Below the pieces are notes generated by a model. That model did not search any database and was not told the origin of the DNA. It saw nothing but the letters and a program-made list of their open reading frames with translations. This document shows, piece after piece, positions 1-8,571 of a DNA stretch of 64,000 nucleotides. The position numbers and the translations under genes were made by a program. The DNA is from Fibrobacteria bacterium (GTDB lineage Bacteria > Fibrobacterota > Fibrobacteria > UBA11236). The stretch lies in the NCBI GenBank assembly GCA_025360005.1, contig JANYDA010000001.1:1-64000 (forward strand), read 5' to 3'. Positions within the stretch are counted from its first letter, which is position 1, and each line of letters opens with the position of its first letter.

Positions 1-628
1 CATCGGCCGACGCGACATCGGCAAGGCACTGGAAATAGCCCGCGAGGGCAACGCGCCAATCGACCCCGACCTGCCAGGATCCGCCCTCGTCGGCGAAGAA
101 TACGACATCTTCTGAATCCGTGTCGAGGCGCCGGAGCAACGCGAACAACAACTCGAAAGCCTTGCGCACCTGTCCACGCGGGCCCTTGGCCGCAGCGCGA
201 ACGCACTTGGCGATGAGCCGTTCGAATTCCGAGATGAACGCATCCGTGCCCTCGGACTTCTTCATGAAATTCCCGGAGTCGACTTTGAAACTCTCGTAAT
301 ATTCGCCGTCGAGGCTTACTTTGTGGAATTTACGGACTTCGGTGAGCAACGGTACGACGCCCCGCTTCCTCTCTTCGATCTCTTCGATCCCAACCATGTC
401 GCCGATGAGCGCACCGAGCTTTGCCTTCGGCACGATTTCAATCGCCCGTTCGGCCACAATCAGTAGATGTCTACGATCCATCCGCCGCAGCGCCACACGC
501 AGCTTTTCGAGGTCTGGGTTGCCGACCTTCATGCGCCTATGCCTCGCCCGGCCGAAGTCGACGCATTGAAGGTGTGACGGCCCCGGTGCCTTTTCGGGAG
601 CGGTGCTGCTTCGCATCCGGATGTCCAT
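1..628 (-). CDS. Unrecognised protein, cut by the left edge
   Basis: An open frame reads leftward off the window edge for 209 codons without a stop. I do not recognise the family. The visible part is hydrophilic and helical, with many Arg/Lys/Glu residues, and no signal peptide or membrane segment. The ATG at 628 lies 10 bases after the stop of the CcbP-like gene, so the two are probably co-transcribed. An internal ATG at 532 begins a more protein-like stretch (MKVGNPDLEKLR) and may be the true start, since the first 32 residues look poorly constrained. Codon use (many GCC, CTC, GAG) matches its neighbours. It could be a cytoplasmic partner of the SWIM/SEC-C cluster upstream, but that is only inference from gene order. 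Confidence 0.6.
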   Translation of the reverse strand, partial: MDIRMRSSTAPEKAPGPSHLQCVDFGRARHRRMKVGNPDLEKLRVALRRMDRRHLLIVAERAIEIVPKAKLGALIGDMVGIEEIEERKRGVVPLLTEVRKFHKVSLDGEYYESFKVDSGNFMKKSEGTDAFISEFERLIAKCVRAAAKGPRGQVRKAFELLFALLRRLDTDSEDVVFFADEGGSWQVGVDWRVALAGYFQCLADVASAD

Positions 629-637
629 TTGTTTCTT

Positions 638-1006
638 TCAAAGTTCGTACCCCATTTCCACCCAATAGCGCCAATCCTGAATCGCCTGACGGTCGGCGGA
701 CTTGGCCTTGAGCGGTTCCAATTGCGATAGAGGAAGGCCCAACTTGCGGCCCTGCCAGCGTGCCAGCACAATCATTTCGCGCATGCAGTCATCCTCAGGG
801 GCCAAGCTCAGGACTTCGACCGTTTCGCCCTTTTTCAAAGGGGAGATGGCGCGGGGATGGATGCACTTGGCATGGAAAGGGAAGTCGAGCTTGTCATCCA
901 GATAGTTGTACCAGCCCATTGAGCGTTGTTCGGAGTCGCAAGCATCGACGACGATTTCGTAGTTGATGCGGCGCTCGCGGGCCGGGTTGGGTTTGGGGTT
1001 AGGCAT
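638..1006 (-). CDS. CcbP-type calcium-binding protein
   Basis: This 122-residue cytoplasmic protein matches the CcbP family, small acidic proteins first described as a calcium-binding protein in heterocyst-forming cyanobacteria. The family signatures I recognise are ERRINYEIVVDA near residues 11-22, MGWYNYLDDKLDFPF near 30-44, a central SPLKKGETVEVL stretch, and the C-terminal IQDWRYWVEMGY. The acidic pairs (DD, EDD) are the kind of residues that bind calcium in this family. There is a GGAG about 11 bases before the ATG. It sits 90 bases after the SWIM-protein stop and just before the truncated gene. Whether it buffers calcium here or serves the neighbouring zinc-finger protein is unknown. 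Confidence 0.85.
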   Translation of the reverse strand: MPNPKPNPARERRINYEIVVDACDSEQRSMGWYNYLDDKLDFPFHAKCIHPRAISPLKKGETVEVLSLAPEDDCMREMIVLARWQGRKLGLPLSQLEPLKAKSADRQAIQDWRYWVEMGYEL

Positions 1007-1096
1007 GGGGGCGAATCTCCAAAGTCACCAAACCTAAATCCACATCGCTGTCAAATATTGACCCCAAGTCAAAATCTTGGCGCGTCGCGCGGTACC

Positions 1097-2854
1097 TCAC
1101 TTCCACCTCCCTCGCTCCAACAACTTGATGAAGTTCCTCTTCTGCCTATTCCCCGCCCGCACCGACTCCAGATACCTCCCGAACTCCTTCTTCTTTCCCA
1201 ACCGCCCCATCAACCCCTGCACCTTTCTCAGCAATGCCACAGCCCGGCTGTATGCCTCGTTGTTCGTCTGCCCCAAGGTGGGTTCAATCAAGCGTTGGTA
1301 GATGGGCAGGGCCTCGGCCGGGTGGGCCTTCTCCCGCTTTTCCGCGAGTTGGAGCCATAGTGCAGGAGAACAGCCACCGGCCTTCGCTTCCCGCCAGGCG
1401 GCCTCCAGATCCCTTTGCCACAAAAGGATCCGTACCAATTCGGAGCGATCCTCCGGCGGCGACCCCGCCCAGGGCCCCGCATGCGTCGCCTTGGCCTTGG
1501 CTACGCGTCGCCGCAGGAATTCAACCGCCTTTAGCCGCCACTCCTTCCACCGGCCGGCCTTGCCCGCATGGCGCTTGAGTGTCTTATAGGGTTCAAGGGA
1601 CGGGTGGGCGGTGAAATACCCCCAGGCAATCGCCATCGCCTCATCATGCCGCTTGCGGCGGTGGTATTCATCGGCCAGGAATTCGAGCAATCGGAAATCG
1701 GCGTCCTTCGGAAAGGCCTTTCGTCCCGCTTCGGCCCATTCCAACGCCCCGTCGCCTTTCCCATTTTCCTTGTAGGCCTCGGCAATCCGGAGATAAGCCC
1801 GGGGCGAGGAACGGTCGCGCTTCCGGATGGTGACCAGGGCATCCACGTCCCCTGACTGTTTGGCCAAGTTCTCCATGAGCTGGGTGATCCGATAACGGCG
1901 GCCATATCCATCGGCATCGCGTTGGCCGCCTTGGAGGGGCGGCACCTTGGCCCATTCCGCCTCGGCCAGCTTCCGGAACTCAGCCAGCCCCTTTTTACCG
2001 AGCAGGGCCGCATAGGTCTCGGCCGTGCCATGGAAGGCGCCCCAATTGCCATGCAGTTCCCACTCGAAGAGGCGCCCCGCCAGGGTGACGGGATCCGGCT
2101 TTGCCTTGCGGGCGGCCTTGAGGTGGATGTCCTGGAGCCGTTCAAGCAGGCCGCCCACATGGCCATCGGAATCGTCCACCGACCCTATGGCCCCCTCAAG
2201 TGCCTGGAAGGCGTATTCGGAAAGCTCCAGGGCCTCGGAGGCCCGTCCTTCCTTGAGCAACTCATCAATCGAATCAATGCCTTCCCCGATGCCGGAAGCA
2301 TAGTTGTACACGTCCTGGTAGTCCTCGACCTCTTCATTCACGGCTTGGTCGATGGCCTTCCGGTAGGTGTCGAGATCGGGCCCCCGGGCGGATTTTTTGG
2401 CGACGGTGAACAGAAGCCGGCGGCGCAGCTTGTCATCGTCCATGGCCTGTTCCATGAGCATGCCCGCGAGAGTACTCTTGTCCTGTGAGAGGAGCCAGGC
2501 GCGAACATCTTCCATGGTCGCGCCCGAGGATCGAGCGGATTTCTTTCCCGGGGCCCGTCCAGGCTTCGCTTGCAGCCAGGCCAAACCGGCGGCCACGCCA
2601 TGTTTGCAAAAGACGCCGCCCTGTCCGAGCGGACAATTGCAGTCGCAGCGGATTCGACCCCGCACCATGAAGAGCTTCACCCGGTACGACCGGGTTCCTT
2701 GCACATTGGCCGCCAGAGTGCCTTCGTGCTCGACAAAGGAGCTTACTTTTCCGCTTTTGAAATAGCTATCCCCGCGTTCGAACGAGCGCGCTCCAGCCTC
2801 GCGGCGCAATGCAGCTCGACTCAATGGGTTGGCTCGGGTTGCTTTCGATTTCAA
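1097..2854 (-). CDS. SWIM zinc-finger protein with helical repeats
   Basis: The N-terminal third carries a SWIM zinc finger, with the CxCx(n)CxH pattern seen as CDCNCPLGQGGVFCKH, preceded by the usual FERGDSYFKSGKV segment. The remainder is alpha-helical, with TPR-like pairs of helices (for example ARVAELSEYAFQALE-like and AEAYKENGKGDGALEWAE segments), typical of the SWIM-plus-repeat proteins found in many bacteria, whose substrates are nucleic acid or protein. The frame is open further upstream to an ATG at 2905, but that start overlaps the SEC-C gene by 44 bases. I prefer a TTG at 2854, just behind the SEC-C stop and about 11 bases after AGAGGA. The product is cytoplasmic; its exact role is unknown. 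Confidence 0.8.
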   Translation of the reverse strand: MKSKATRANPLSRAALRREAGARSFERGDSYFKSGKVSSFVEHEGTLAANVQGTRSYRVKLFMVRGRIRCDCNCPLGQGGVFCKHGVAAGLAWLQAKPGRAPGKKSARSSGATMEDVRAWLLSQDKSTLAGMLMEQAMDDDKLRRRLLFTVAKKSARGPDLDTYRKAIDQAVNEEVEDYQDVYNYASGIGEGIDSIDELLKEGRASEALELSEYAFQALEGAIGSVDDSDGHVGGLLERLQDIHLKAARKAKPDPVTLAGRLFEWELHGNWGAFHGTAETYAALLGKKGLAEFRKLAEAEWAKVPPLQGGQRDADGYGRRYRITQLMENLAKQSGDVDALVTIRKRDRSSPRAYLRIAEAYKENGKGDGALEWAEAGRKAFPKDADFRLLEFLADEYHRRKRHDEAMAIAWGYFTAHPSLEPYKTLKRHAGKAGRWKEWRLKAVEFLRRRVAKAKATHAGPWAGSPPEDRSELVRILLWQRDLEAAWREAKAGGCSPALWLQLAEKREKAHPAEALPIYQRLIEPTLGQTNNEAYSRAVALLRKVQGLMGRLGKKKEFGRYLESVRAGNRQKRNFIKLLERGRWK

Positions 2855-2861
2855 CGGAGAA

Positions 2862-4310
2862 TCAGTCCTCTTCCATCCCGAGGCGCTTCCGCAATTCATC
2901 GACATCCATCACGACCATGGCTTGCCGATCGGTCGGGAGCCTGGCATTGGAGTTCTCGAATTCTTCGAGCAATTCATGCAGCCGCTTTCGGCCTGAAGGG
3001 GATTTGGAGGCTTGTATCGGCGTGATGCCTCCCAGGGCCGGCACGGGTTCGGAGATCCACCGAGACAGCATCATCTCCTTGACTTGCGGAAATATCGCAC
3101 TGAAGTCCGCATCCTTGAGGCCACCATGGGCGGGCATCCTTTGGGAACTGTCTTTTTCGGCGTTCCCACTGGGACCCTTTTTCATGGCCTTCGAAAGCAT
3201 GGAGGCGGAAGACTCCTCCTTTTTTCCCAGGAAGGTGATTTCACCCAGGCTTTTCAACTTTTTCTCCCATTTCTTGAATCGCTCCCTGGAATTGGTATCC
3301 AGCCGCAGTTCATTCGAGCCTTTTTTGATCCGCAAGGTCCCCATGACCATTCCCTTGGGATTGAGCCAGGTGAAGAGGCGTCCCCCTTTCTCCTCCTCAA
3401 TCTGGAAATTCCTTTGCCGCTCCAGGGCCGAGGCCAGAAGCCCGGAATCCGGAGTCGAAAAGCGGGCCTGGATGGAAACAAGTTCCTCGCCGTCCGAGGT
3501 GGCCAACTGAGGCATGGGAGGAAAACGGGAAGCATGCCAGATCCAGAGATCCACCCAATAGAAGACGATGGGATTGGCCTTGAGGAAACCGTGCAGGGGC
3601 AGTTCCGGAACCGGATCCAGCCGTTCATCCCCCCGCAAGAACTTCAACGCTTCCAGAAGCCGGTCCTTTTCGCGAGGAGGGATGACGCTTCCGCCCAGCG
3701 ACTCAAAGGCGAATCCGTCTTTACCGGGAATGGGCACCAATCGGCCGCAAATAATGTCGTAAAGTCGCCCCGTTGTCGATGCGCTTTTATCGAATAGGGT
3801 GAATCGCTTTCCGTCGAAAAGGTCCTCGACCACAAGTCGTCCGGTTTCGGGGGAAAATTCCCGGGCCTGGAAATAGGTCAACCGCGCGTCCTCGTAAGCT
3901 TGCAAGAATTCCCGTTCCACCAGCGAAAACCTGTCCGGCATTTGCGTCAGCGCGAACCGGGCTGGCGACTGGCCTTTCAAAACGAAGGCGTCGGAAAGGG
4001 AGGCCAACATCTGGTTGCTCAGCGCCTTGAACGACACCTCGTCCTGCCTCAACCTTTCCAGCTCGCCATCGTCGAGCAGGGGGGTGCCCCAATAGAAATC
4101 GGCATAGACCTGGATTTCCTCCTTGGTGGTATTTTGGGTGATGATCCGGTCCAGTTTTTCCGTCACGGCCCGACGCATCGCGAGATGGGATTCATAGCTG
4201 AAATCGAGGGCCTTCCGGCCATGGGTCTCAACATCATTTTGCAGACAGCACTTTTTGTATTTCTTGCCGCTTCCGCAATGGCAAGGTTCATTCCGACCCG
4301 GGTTTTCCAT
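2862..4310 (-). CDS. SEC-C motif protein
   Basis: The protein opens with a SEC-C zinc motif, PGRNEPCHCGSGKKYKKCC, at residues 4-22, the same motif that ends SecA and that occurs alone at the N-terminus of many uncharacterised proteins. The next 460 residues are soluble and mixed helix/strand, and I cannot place them in a named family. They end with a helical tail rich in Lys and Glu. The frame extends 31 codons further upstream, but those codons lie in the tRNA-fragment region and give a poor protein, so the ATG at 4310 is the start. It probably heads the minus-strand group with the SWIM and CcbP genes. Zinc binding is likely; function is not known. Confidence 0.8.
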   Translation of the reverse strand: MENPGRNEPCHCGSGKKYKKCCLQNDVETHGRKALDFSYESHLAMRRAVTEKLDRIITQNTTKEEIQVYADFYWGTPLLDDGELERLRQDEVSFKALSNQMLASLSDAFVLKGQSPARFALTQMPDRFSLVEREFLQAYEDARLTYFQAREFSPETGRLVVEDLFDGKRFTLFDKSASTTGRLYDIICGRLVPIPGKDGFAFESLGGSVIPPREKDRLLEALKFLRGDERLDPVPELPLHGFLKANPIVFYWVDLWIWHASRFPPMPQLATSDGEELVSIQARFSTPDSGLLASALERQRNFQIEEEKGGRLFTWLNPKGMVMGTLRIKKGSNELRLDTNSRERFKKWEKKLKSLGEITFLGKKEESSASMLSKAMKKGPSGNAEKDSSQRMPAHGGLKDADFSAIFPQVKEMMLSRWISEPVPALGGITPIQASKSPSGRKRLHELLEEFENSNARLPTDRQAMVVMDVDELRKRLGMEED

Positions 4311-4358
4311 CCTGGGAAAAATATGAAATAGGGTTATGCGGGGGTGGATTCGAACTCC

Positions 4359-4397
4359 AAAAAAAGGCCTGGCTTTTCTTGCGAAAAACCAAGCCTT
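4359..4397 (-). terminator. Rho-independent terminator behind the tRNA fragment
   Basis: On the minus strand a 15-pair stem (with G-U pairs) closes on a short loop and is followed by seven T. Arms are at 4364-4378 and 4383-4397, and the T run corresponds to A 4359-4365. It begins only 7 bases after the CCA of the tRNA 3' fragment. Confidence 0.85.
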
Positions 4398-4404
4398 CTT
4401 CATT

Positions 4405-4450
4405 TGGTCGGAATCGCAGGAGTCGAACCCGCGGCCCTTTGCTTGGGAAT
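4405..4450 (-). tRNA. tRNA 3' fragment (T arm, acceptor 3' strand, CCA)
   Basis: The minus strand carries a complete T arm (stem GCGGG/CCTGC with loop TTCGACT), a 7-base 3' acceptor strand GATTCCG, a discriminator A and an encoded CCA, directly followed by a terminator. No matching 5' acceptor (CGGAATC), D arm or anticodon stem precedes it. A C1-G72 acceptor with A73 is typical of proline tRNAs, while the stretch TTCCCAA just upstream would be a glycine CCC loop, so the identity is uncertain. It is best read as the 3' part left at an attachment site or a decayed tRNA gene, not a working tRNA. Confidence 0.6.
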
Positions 4451-4646
4451 CAAAACAGGAAAGACTTTTGCGACAATGGAACCAAGCTGGTCGATAGGAA
4501 ACGACCTTGAGTATTCGTTTAACCAGAAGTCCGCCCAGGATCCCCGGTTCATGTTTGGGAGGTCGCCAAGTGTACCCCGAGTGTACCCTTCTGCGTAAAA
4601 CTGGGTACGATTCGGTGGGGTTTCGTCGGGAGGGGCAGAAATAAGA

Positions 4647-4698
4647 AGGCCCTTCGAAGTTGTCAGTTCTCTAGGAGAATCAACAACTTGAAGGGCCT
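4647..4698 (-). terminator. Hairpin terminator of the initiator tRNA gene
   Basis: Two near-perfect complementary arms of 16-17 bases lie at 4647-4663 and 4683-4698, around a loop of about 19 bases, five bases beyond the tRNA 3' end. On the minus strand the stem is followed by CTTATTTCT, a weak T tract. Confidence 0.7.
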
Positions 4699-4703
4699 AA
4701 TGT

Positions 4704-4780
<77 letters not shown>

Positions 4781-4799
4781 CCGAATTTGGTGTAGGGCT

Positions 4800-4828
4800 A
4801 ATGTACTCCAAAACCGATCCGATGTCAA
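4800..4828 (-). promoter_or_regulatory. Sigma-70-type promoter of the initiator tRNA
   Basis: On the minus strand a perfect -35 TTGACA (4823-4828) is followed by a 17-base spacer and -10 TACATT (4800-4805). The start of transcription would fall about 12 bases before the tRNA 5' end, which fits RNase P processing of a short leader. Confidence 0.8.
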
Positions 4829-4855
4829 CCATTCTCTGGCTGATCCCGGGCGAAA

Positions 4856-5578
4856 TCATTCCGGCTTATCCAGCTCCCGGAACAAATCCCGCACCGCCCG
4901 ATCCGCTTCCAGGAATACCAGTTTTTCGGAAAGGTGGTTCAGCGCCAAGCGCGTGACATGGAAGGCCTGTCCCAAGGTCATGAAGATGGAAACCATCTCC
5001 ATCCTGCGCGCGATGTAATGGTGCCCGGCCATGCGGAAATGGGAAGCGCCCAATTCCTCATAGAAACGGAAACCCGGCGCCGCGCGGCGTTCCACGCGCC
5101 TTTGCAAATGACCGGGGAATATCCCCGACAAGAACAAGGCATAGTTCCCGATATGCGTTTGCATGGCGAAGCGGTCTTCCGCTTCCATGCGCTCCAATGC
5201 CTCCAGCATTTCATGCAGGTAATCCAGATGCCCGTCGTCATTGGGATTGGGATTCCGCAGCCTTTGCAGCAGGGAGAATTCGGCCAATACCTCGGCCACA
5301 TAATCGGCCACGTCTCTATCCAGGATCTCTTCGCGCATGAGCGCGTGCCTCACCAGCACGTAGAAATAGAAATGCAGGGAAACCCGCAGGCAACTCCGCA
5401 GTTCCAACACGGCCCGGAACAAGCGGGGTTGATCGAGAAGCCTGTCCAAGCTTCCCTGATCCTCCAGCAAGCGGATGATGCCTTGGGAAGGGCCTTGGCG
5501 CGCCGGAGAGACCGAAGCGATGAAATCATAGTCCGCAGCGGTGAACTGCGTGCGGCAATTGGGACGGATAACTTTCAT
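4856..5578 (-). CDS. Conserved-looking soluble protein of unknown function
   Basis: A 240-residue, mostly helical, cytoplasmic protein that I do not recognise. It starts MKVIRPNCRTQFTAADYDF and has a hydrophobic, aromatic segment, SLHFYFYVLVRHALM, at about residues 67-81, which could lie against a membrane or form a helical core, and a C-terminal acidic helix. There is no signal peptide. It stands alone between the tRNA promoter and the convergent end of the CxxCH gene, with about 140 bases upstream that contain an inverted repeat (5660-5696). Codon use is like the neighbouring genes, so it is very likely expressed, but no role can be given. Confidence 0.75.
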   Translation of the reverse strand: MKVIRPNCRTQFTAADYDFIASVSPARQGPSQGIIRLLEDQGSLDRLLDQPRLFRAVLELRSCLRVSLHFYFYVLVRHALMREEILDRDVADYVAEVLAEFSLLQRLRNPNPNDDGHLDYLHEMLEALERMEAEDRFAMQTHIGNYALFLSGIFPGHLQRRVERRAAPGFRFYEELGASHFRMAGHHYIARRMEMVSIFMTLGQAFHVTRLALNHLSEKLVFLEADRAVRDLFRELDKPE

Positions 5579-5659
5579 GGAAGCGGAGACCTCCTCTTTA
5601 TCTTATCGTCGAATCCTCGGTTTTAAACAAGCGGGTATGCGTATCGCGGCCCGTAAATC

Positions 5660-5696
5660 CGACCTAAAAGCCCAACTACCTAAATATTTTAGGTCG
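5660..5696. promoter_or_regulatory. Inverted repeats upstream of the 240-residue protein gene
   Basis: CGACCTAAAA (5660-5669) and TTTTAGGTCG (5687-5696) are a perfect 10-bp inverted repeat. Inside it CCTAAA-TAT-TTTAGG (5679-5693) is a second, tighter palindrome sharing the right arm. There is no T run after it on either strand, so a protein-binding site fits better than a terminator. It lies about 80-120 bases upstream of the gene at 5578. Confidence 0.4.
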
Positions 5697-5721
5697 TCTC
5701 CCCTCTCGGACGCAATGGAAT

Positions 5722-6558
5722 TCATCTGGGTTCGGCATTCCACAGGGACTTCAAATCGTCGGGAAGCCTATCCCAAGCCTTCACCAGGCCCTTGTCCAAC
5801 CGCGAATCCAAGGCTTCATCCAGGTCCATCTCGGCGCTGCGTTCCGAATATTCCATGGCCCACTCCGGGGTTCCGGCTGCAACGTTCCAAAGCAGCAAGG
5901 CGAAGGTCCACTCCAAACCGCCTTGGTGTGAGGTGGTGGAACGCGGCGCGACCCTTACCCGCATCCTGGCCGGCAAAAGCAGATAGGCCGCTCCCAGCAT
6001 GCCTCCCAATCGATCCAGGCGCTTGCGTGCGGCGGGATCGGTAGCCCGATCATGGGGACGATAGACAACCTGGTCTCCGGAATCGGACAACCATTTATCC
6101 CAAGGCACGGCGATGCCATCGAGATAGGACATCAGATCCAATTTTGATTCCAGCAAAGGCTGGTTGGGCGCGATCAATTCCACGGTCTTGGCGGGAAATC
6201 GCGCCGCCAACTTATCCTTTAAGTAGTTCTCCAGGAAGAATTCCATCCCGTTGGCCGAAAGGCGATGGCAGGAATCGCAGGATAGGGATTCCCGGTAGTC
6301 CTTGATCGAGATCGGCAAGATGGCGATCTTGTCCTTGCCCGGCGCGTTTCCGGCCGCAGCGGATTTGACGACGGAGCTTGCGGGCGCCAGACCTGCCAAC
6401 TGCGGCCAGAATAATTGGCGATCGGAAAAGACCGCGCTGCGGACGCGCGCTCCACCGGGCGGCGGAGCAGCGGCAGCGGCAAGAGCAGCGAGAGCCAAGC
6501 AGAAAACCACGCAAGCCGGGAAAACCGGGAAGGGAGGAAAAGACGATGGGCGCGGCAT
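5722..6558 (-). CDS. Secreted protein with one CxxCH motif
   Basis: The 278-residue product has a long hydrophobic signal peptide with an Ala-rich end (residues 12-31) and should be exported. At about residues 94-98 it has a single CDSCH, the c-type haem attachment pattern, in the context SLSCDSCHRLSANGMEFF. No distal Met ligand is obvious, so a haem is possible but unproven; the two Cys could instead form a disulfide or bind metal. The middle part (DKIAILPISIKDYRES) resembles the strand-rich start of periplasmic proteins that report on lipoproteins, but I cannot name a family. It begins 74 bases after the ChaN-like gene stop in the same direction, so the two may be one operon. Confidence 0.75.
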   Translation of the reverse strand: MPRPSSFPPFPVFPACVVFCLALAALAAAAAPPPGGARVRSAVFSDRQLFWPQLAGLAPASSVVKSAAAGNAPGKDKIAILPISIKDYRESLSCDSCHRLSANGMEFFLENYLKDKLAARFPAKTVELIAPNQPLLESKLDLMSYLDGIAVPWDKWLSDSGDQVVYRPHDRATDPAARKRLDRLGGMLGAAYLLLPARMRVRVAPRSTTSHQGGLEWTFALLLWNVAAGTPEWAMEYSERSAEMDLDEALDSRLDKGLVKAWDRLPDDLKSLWNAEPR

Positions 6559-6632
6559 GGATCAAAACTACACAAGCAGGGCCGGAAGGGCCAGCTAAAC
6601 GCGGGAAGCCGGGCGCGATTGCGGCAATCGCT

Positions 6633-8339
6633 TCACGCACTCGCCGCCAATGAGCGGGTGGGCTCTTCGCGCACGCCCGGGACCGGAGGCCGGATGCGCT
6701 TGAGCTGCTGGACGAACCGGGCATAGGCCGCGAAAGCCAGGCCGGGATGATCGAAATTTTCGTAGAACAGATCGCGGATATCCTTTAAGGGAATCAGCCC
6801 TTTCTTGACGGCGTAATATAGGCGGTTGCCCAGCATATACCCTAGCTGGGTGCTGAAGGTCTGCGGGAGGGCCGTACGCTCGGAAAAGACGGCCGCGAAT
6901 TTCTTGCGGAAGTCCATCTCCCGAGAGCTGCGCTTCTCCAGGTGTAAGTGTTGCAGGATCAAGCGGGAGATTTTCACCGTCTCCGCGTTGGGCGTTTCCA
7001 GGCCCTGCTTGGCCTTGCCCAAGAACAACCGAAGCGAGGATTCCGTAGGCGCCTTGCGCTTCTCGTTGATCATTTTCGACCCGAAGAACCCCAGCGCCTC
7101 CGTAAGCAGATTGGCATAGAAATAATCATGGCCCAGCGGCGCCTGCTTAAGCGGTCCGCGCAAGACCACGTTCATGAAATGGGTGGCCTCCTCCGCCGCC
7201 TGGTTGATGCTGGAGTTGGGCAGGTAGACGAGGTAGGAATCCATTCCCGCATCTTTGTACTCGATGAGGAAGCCTTCGCCCCGGCGTATCTTCTCGTTGA
7301 TGCGGCGGATCTGCCCGCGCAGTTCCGGAATGCTCTGGATCACTTCCGTGAAGTCCAGGTTGCGGGAGGAATAGACCGTGAGCCTCTCCATGGTTTCCAT
7401 GGGGAACCTGAACTGGAAAAGCGAATCCAGGTTCTGGATGATGGATTGCAATTGCGAGAAATAATTCTCGCCGGAAAGCTCCGCCCAGTTGCCGCGCACG
7501 GGGAAATACCCCTCTTCCGCGTATTCCAGCCAATCCAGATACGACTGCAGCTTAGTGGCTGGAACCGTATTCATAAGGCAAAAGCTGTCGACGCCGATTT
7601 GCAGCACGTCCGCTTCCTCTTTATGCTCGGCCGCCAGCATCCAATACAGGTTTTCGGCATTCTGGTAGATGAGCGTGCGCTGGGGAACCACGCCAAGCGG
7701 CAGCACCCGGGCATCCACCTCTTTAGGCAGGTGGTTGGGGGAAATATGGTAATCGCCGTCCACCACATAGACCAGGGCGCCCGGATGGCGTATCAACGCC
7801 TGTCCAATCACCTGGGCGGAAAAGATATCCCGCGCCTGCAAGGACATTTCCGGATTCTCGACTTGGGAATTGATCCCCAGCACCGGGATTCTCCGCTCGC
7901 GGCAGAAGTCGAGGATATGCCGCCAGGGATTCCAGTTGTACGCCCATTTCCGGGCGTAATGGATTTTATGGAGGAAAGCCTTTTCCTCCAGCTCGCCGGA
8001 CATGTAAAGGTCCACCCATTTCTGATCCTTGCCATGGAACATTTCCAGGCAAAGAATGATTTCGCGCTTGCCGGCCAGCTCCTGCAGCATTGCCAGGATG
8101 GAGCGTTGCGAGTGGCGCAAAGTATGATAGTCACCATGGTATACCACGTCGCTGGCGATAGCACGACGGAGTAATTCGGATTTATTGGAAATGGCCTGGT
8201 AGGATTTCAGATACCGATGGTATTCCCGGCCATACTTGGCGACAAAGGCATTGGATCCAAGGCTGCGCTTTACTTGGCGCTGGTTCTTTTCATAATTCTC
8301 GCGCTGGATGCGTAGAAGTTGCGCGCGTAGCCTAGCCAT
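6633..8339 (-). CDS. ChaN-family protein with long C-terminal extension
   Basis: Residues about 50-270 fit the ChaN/DUF399 family, haem-binding proteins of the TIKI-like fold: VVYHGDYHTLRHSQRSI, then LCLEMFHGKDQKWVDLYMSG, and later YVVDGDYHISPNHLPK. ChaN proteins are usually under 300 residues; this one has about 300 more, soluble and helical, of no family I know. There is no clear signal peptide or lipobox, unusual for ChaN, which is normally a lipoprotein, so it may act in the cytoplasm. Starts at 8390 (TTG), 8378 and 8363 lack a good ribosome site; the ATG at 8339 has CGGAG six bases upstream and is preferred. With the CxxCH gene behind it, a haem- or metal-related role is the natural guess. 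Confidence 0.75.
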   Translation of the reverse strand: MARLRAQLLRIQRENYEKNQRQVKRSLGSNAFVAKYGREYHRYLKSYQAISNKSELLRRAIASDVVYHGDYHTLRHSQRSILAMLQELAGKREIILCLEMFHGKDQKWVDLYMSGELEEKAFLHKIHYARKWAYNWNPWRHILDFCRERRIPVLGINSQVENPEMSLQARDIFSAQVIGQALIRHPGALVYVVDGDYHISPNHLPKEVDARVLPLGVVPQRTLIYQNAENLYWMLAAEHKEEADVLQIGVDSFCLMNTVPATKLQSYLDWLEYAEEGYFPVRGNWAELSGENYFSQLQSIIQNLDSLFQFRFPMETMERLTVYSSRNLDFTEVIQSIPELRGQIRRINEKIRRGEGFLIEYKDAGMDSYLVYLPNSSINQAAEEATHFMNVVLRGPLKQAPLGHDYFYANLLTEALGFFGSKMINEKRKAPTESSLRLFLGKAKQGLETPNAETVKISRLILQHLHLEKRSSREMDFRKKFAAVFSERTALPQTFSTQLGYMLGNRLYYAVKKGLIPLKDIRDLFYENFDHPGLAFAAYARFVQQLKRIRPPVPGVREEPTRSLAASA

Positions 8340-8571
8340 AGCCAGCTCCGGAGGAGAACCCATCCCAGCTAAGTCCATGATTATTATCAAGTTGGCTACA
8401 CATCGCTAGCATCCGCTTTATTATCCCATAAATCCGGCCACCTGGATACGGCGGACCTCCAACCCATTCTCCCCGTATTGAAAATAAATTCACAACCTAT
8501 GCGATAAAATCGTACTTTTTTTCGATTTCAAGCCAAAACCGTAAAATTCGGTTAAATAAGGGATATTCGCA

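Noticed and set aside
4403-4560. Minus-strand frame of about 46 codons ending in RAAGSTPAIPTK
   Set aside because: Its end is the translation of the tRNA T arm and acceptor strand, a well-known source of false proteins. No ribosome site or known family supports it.
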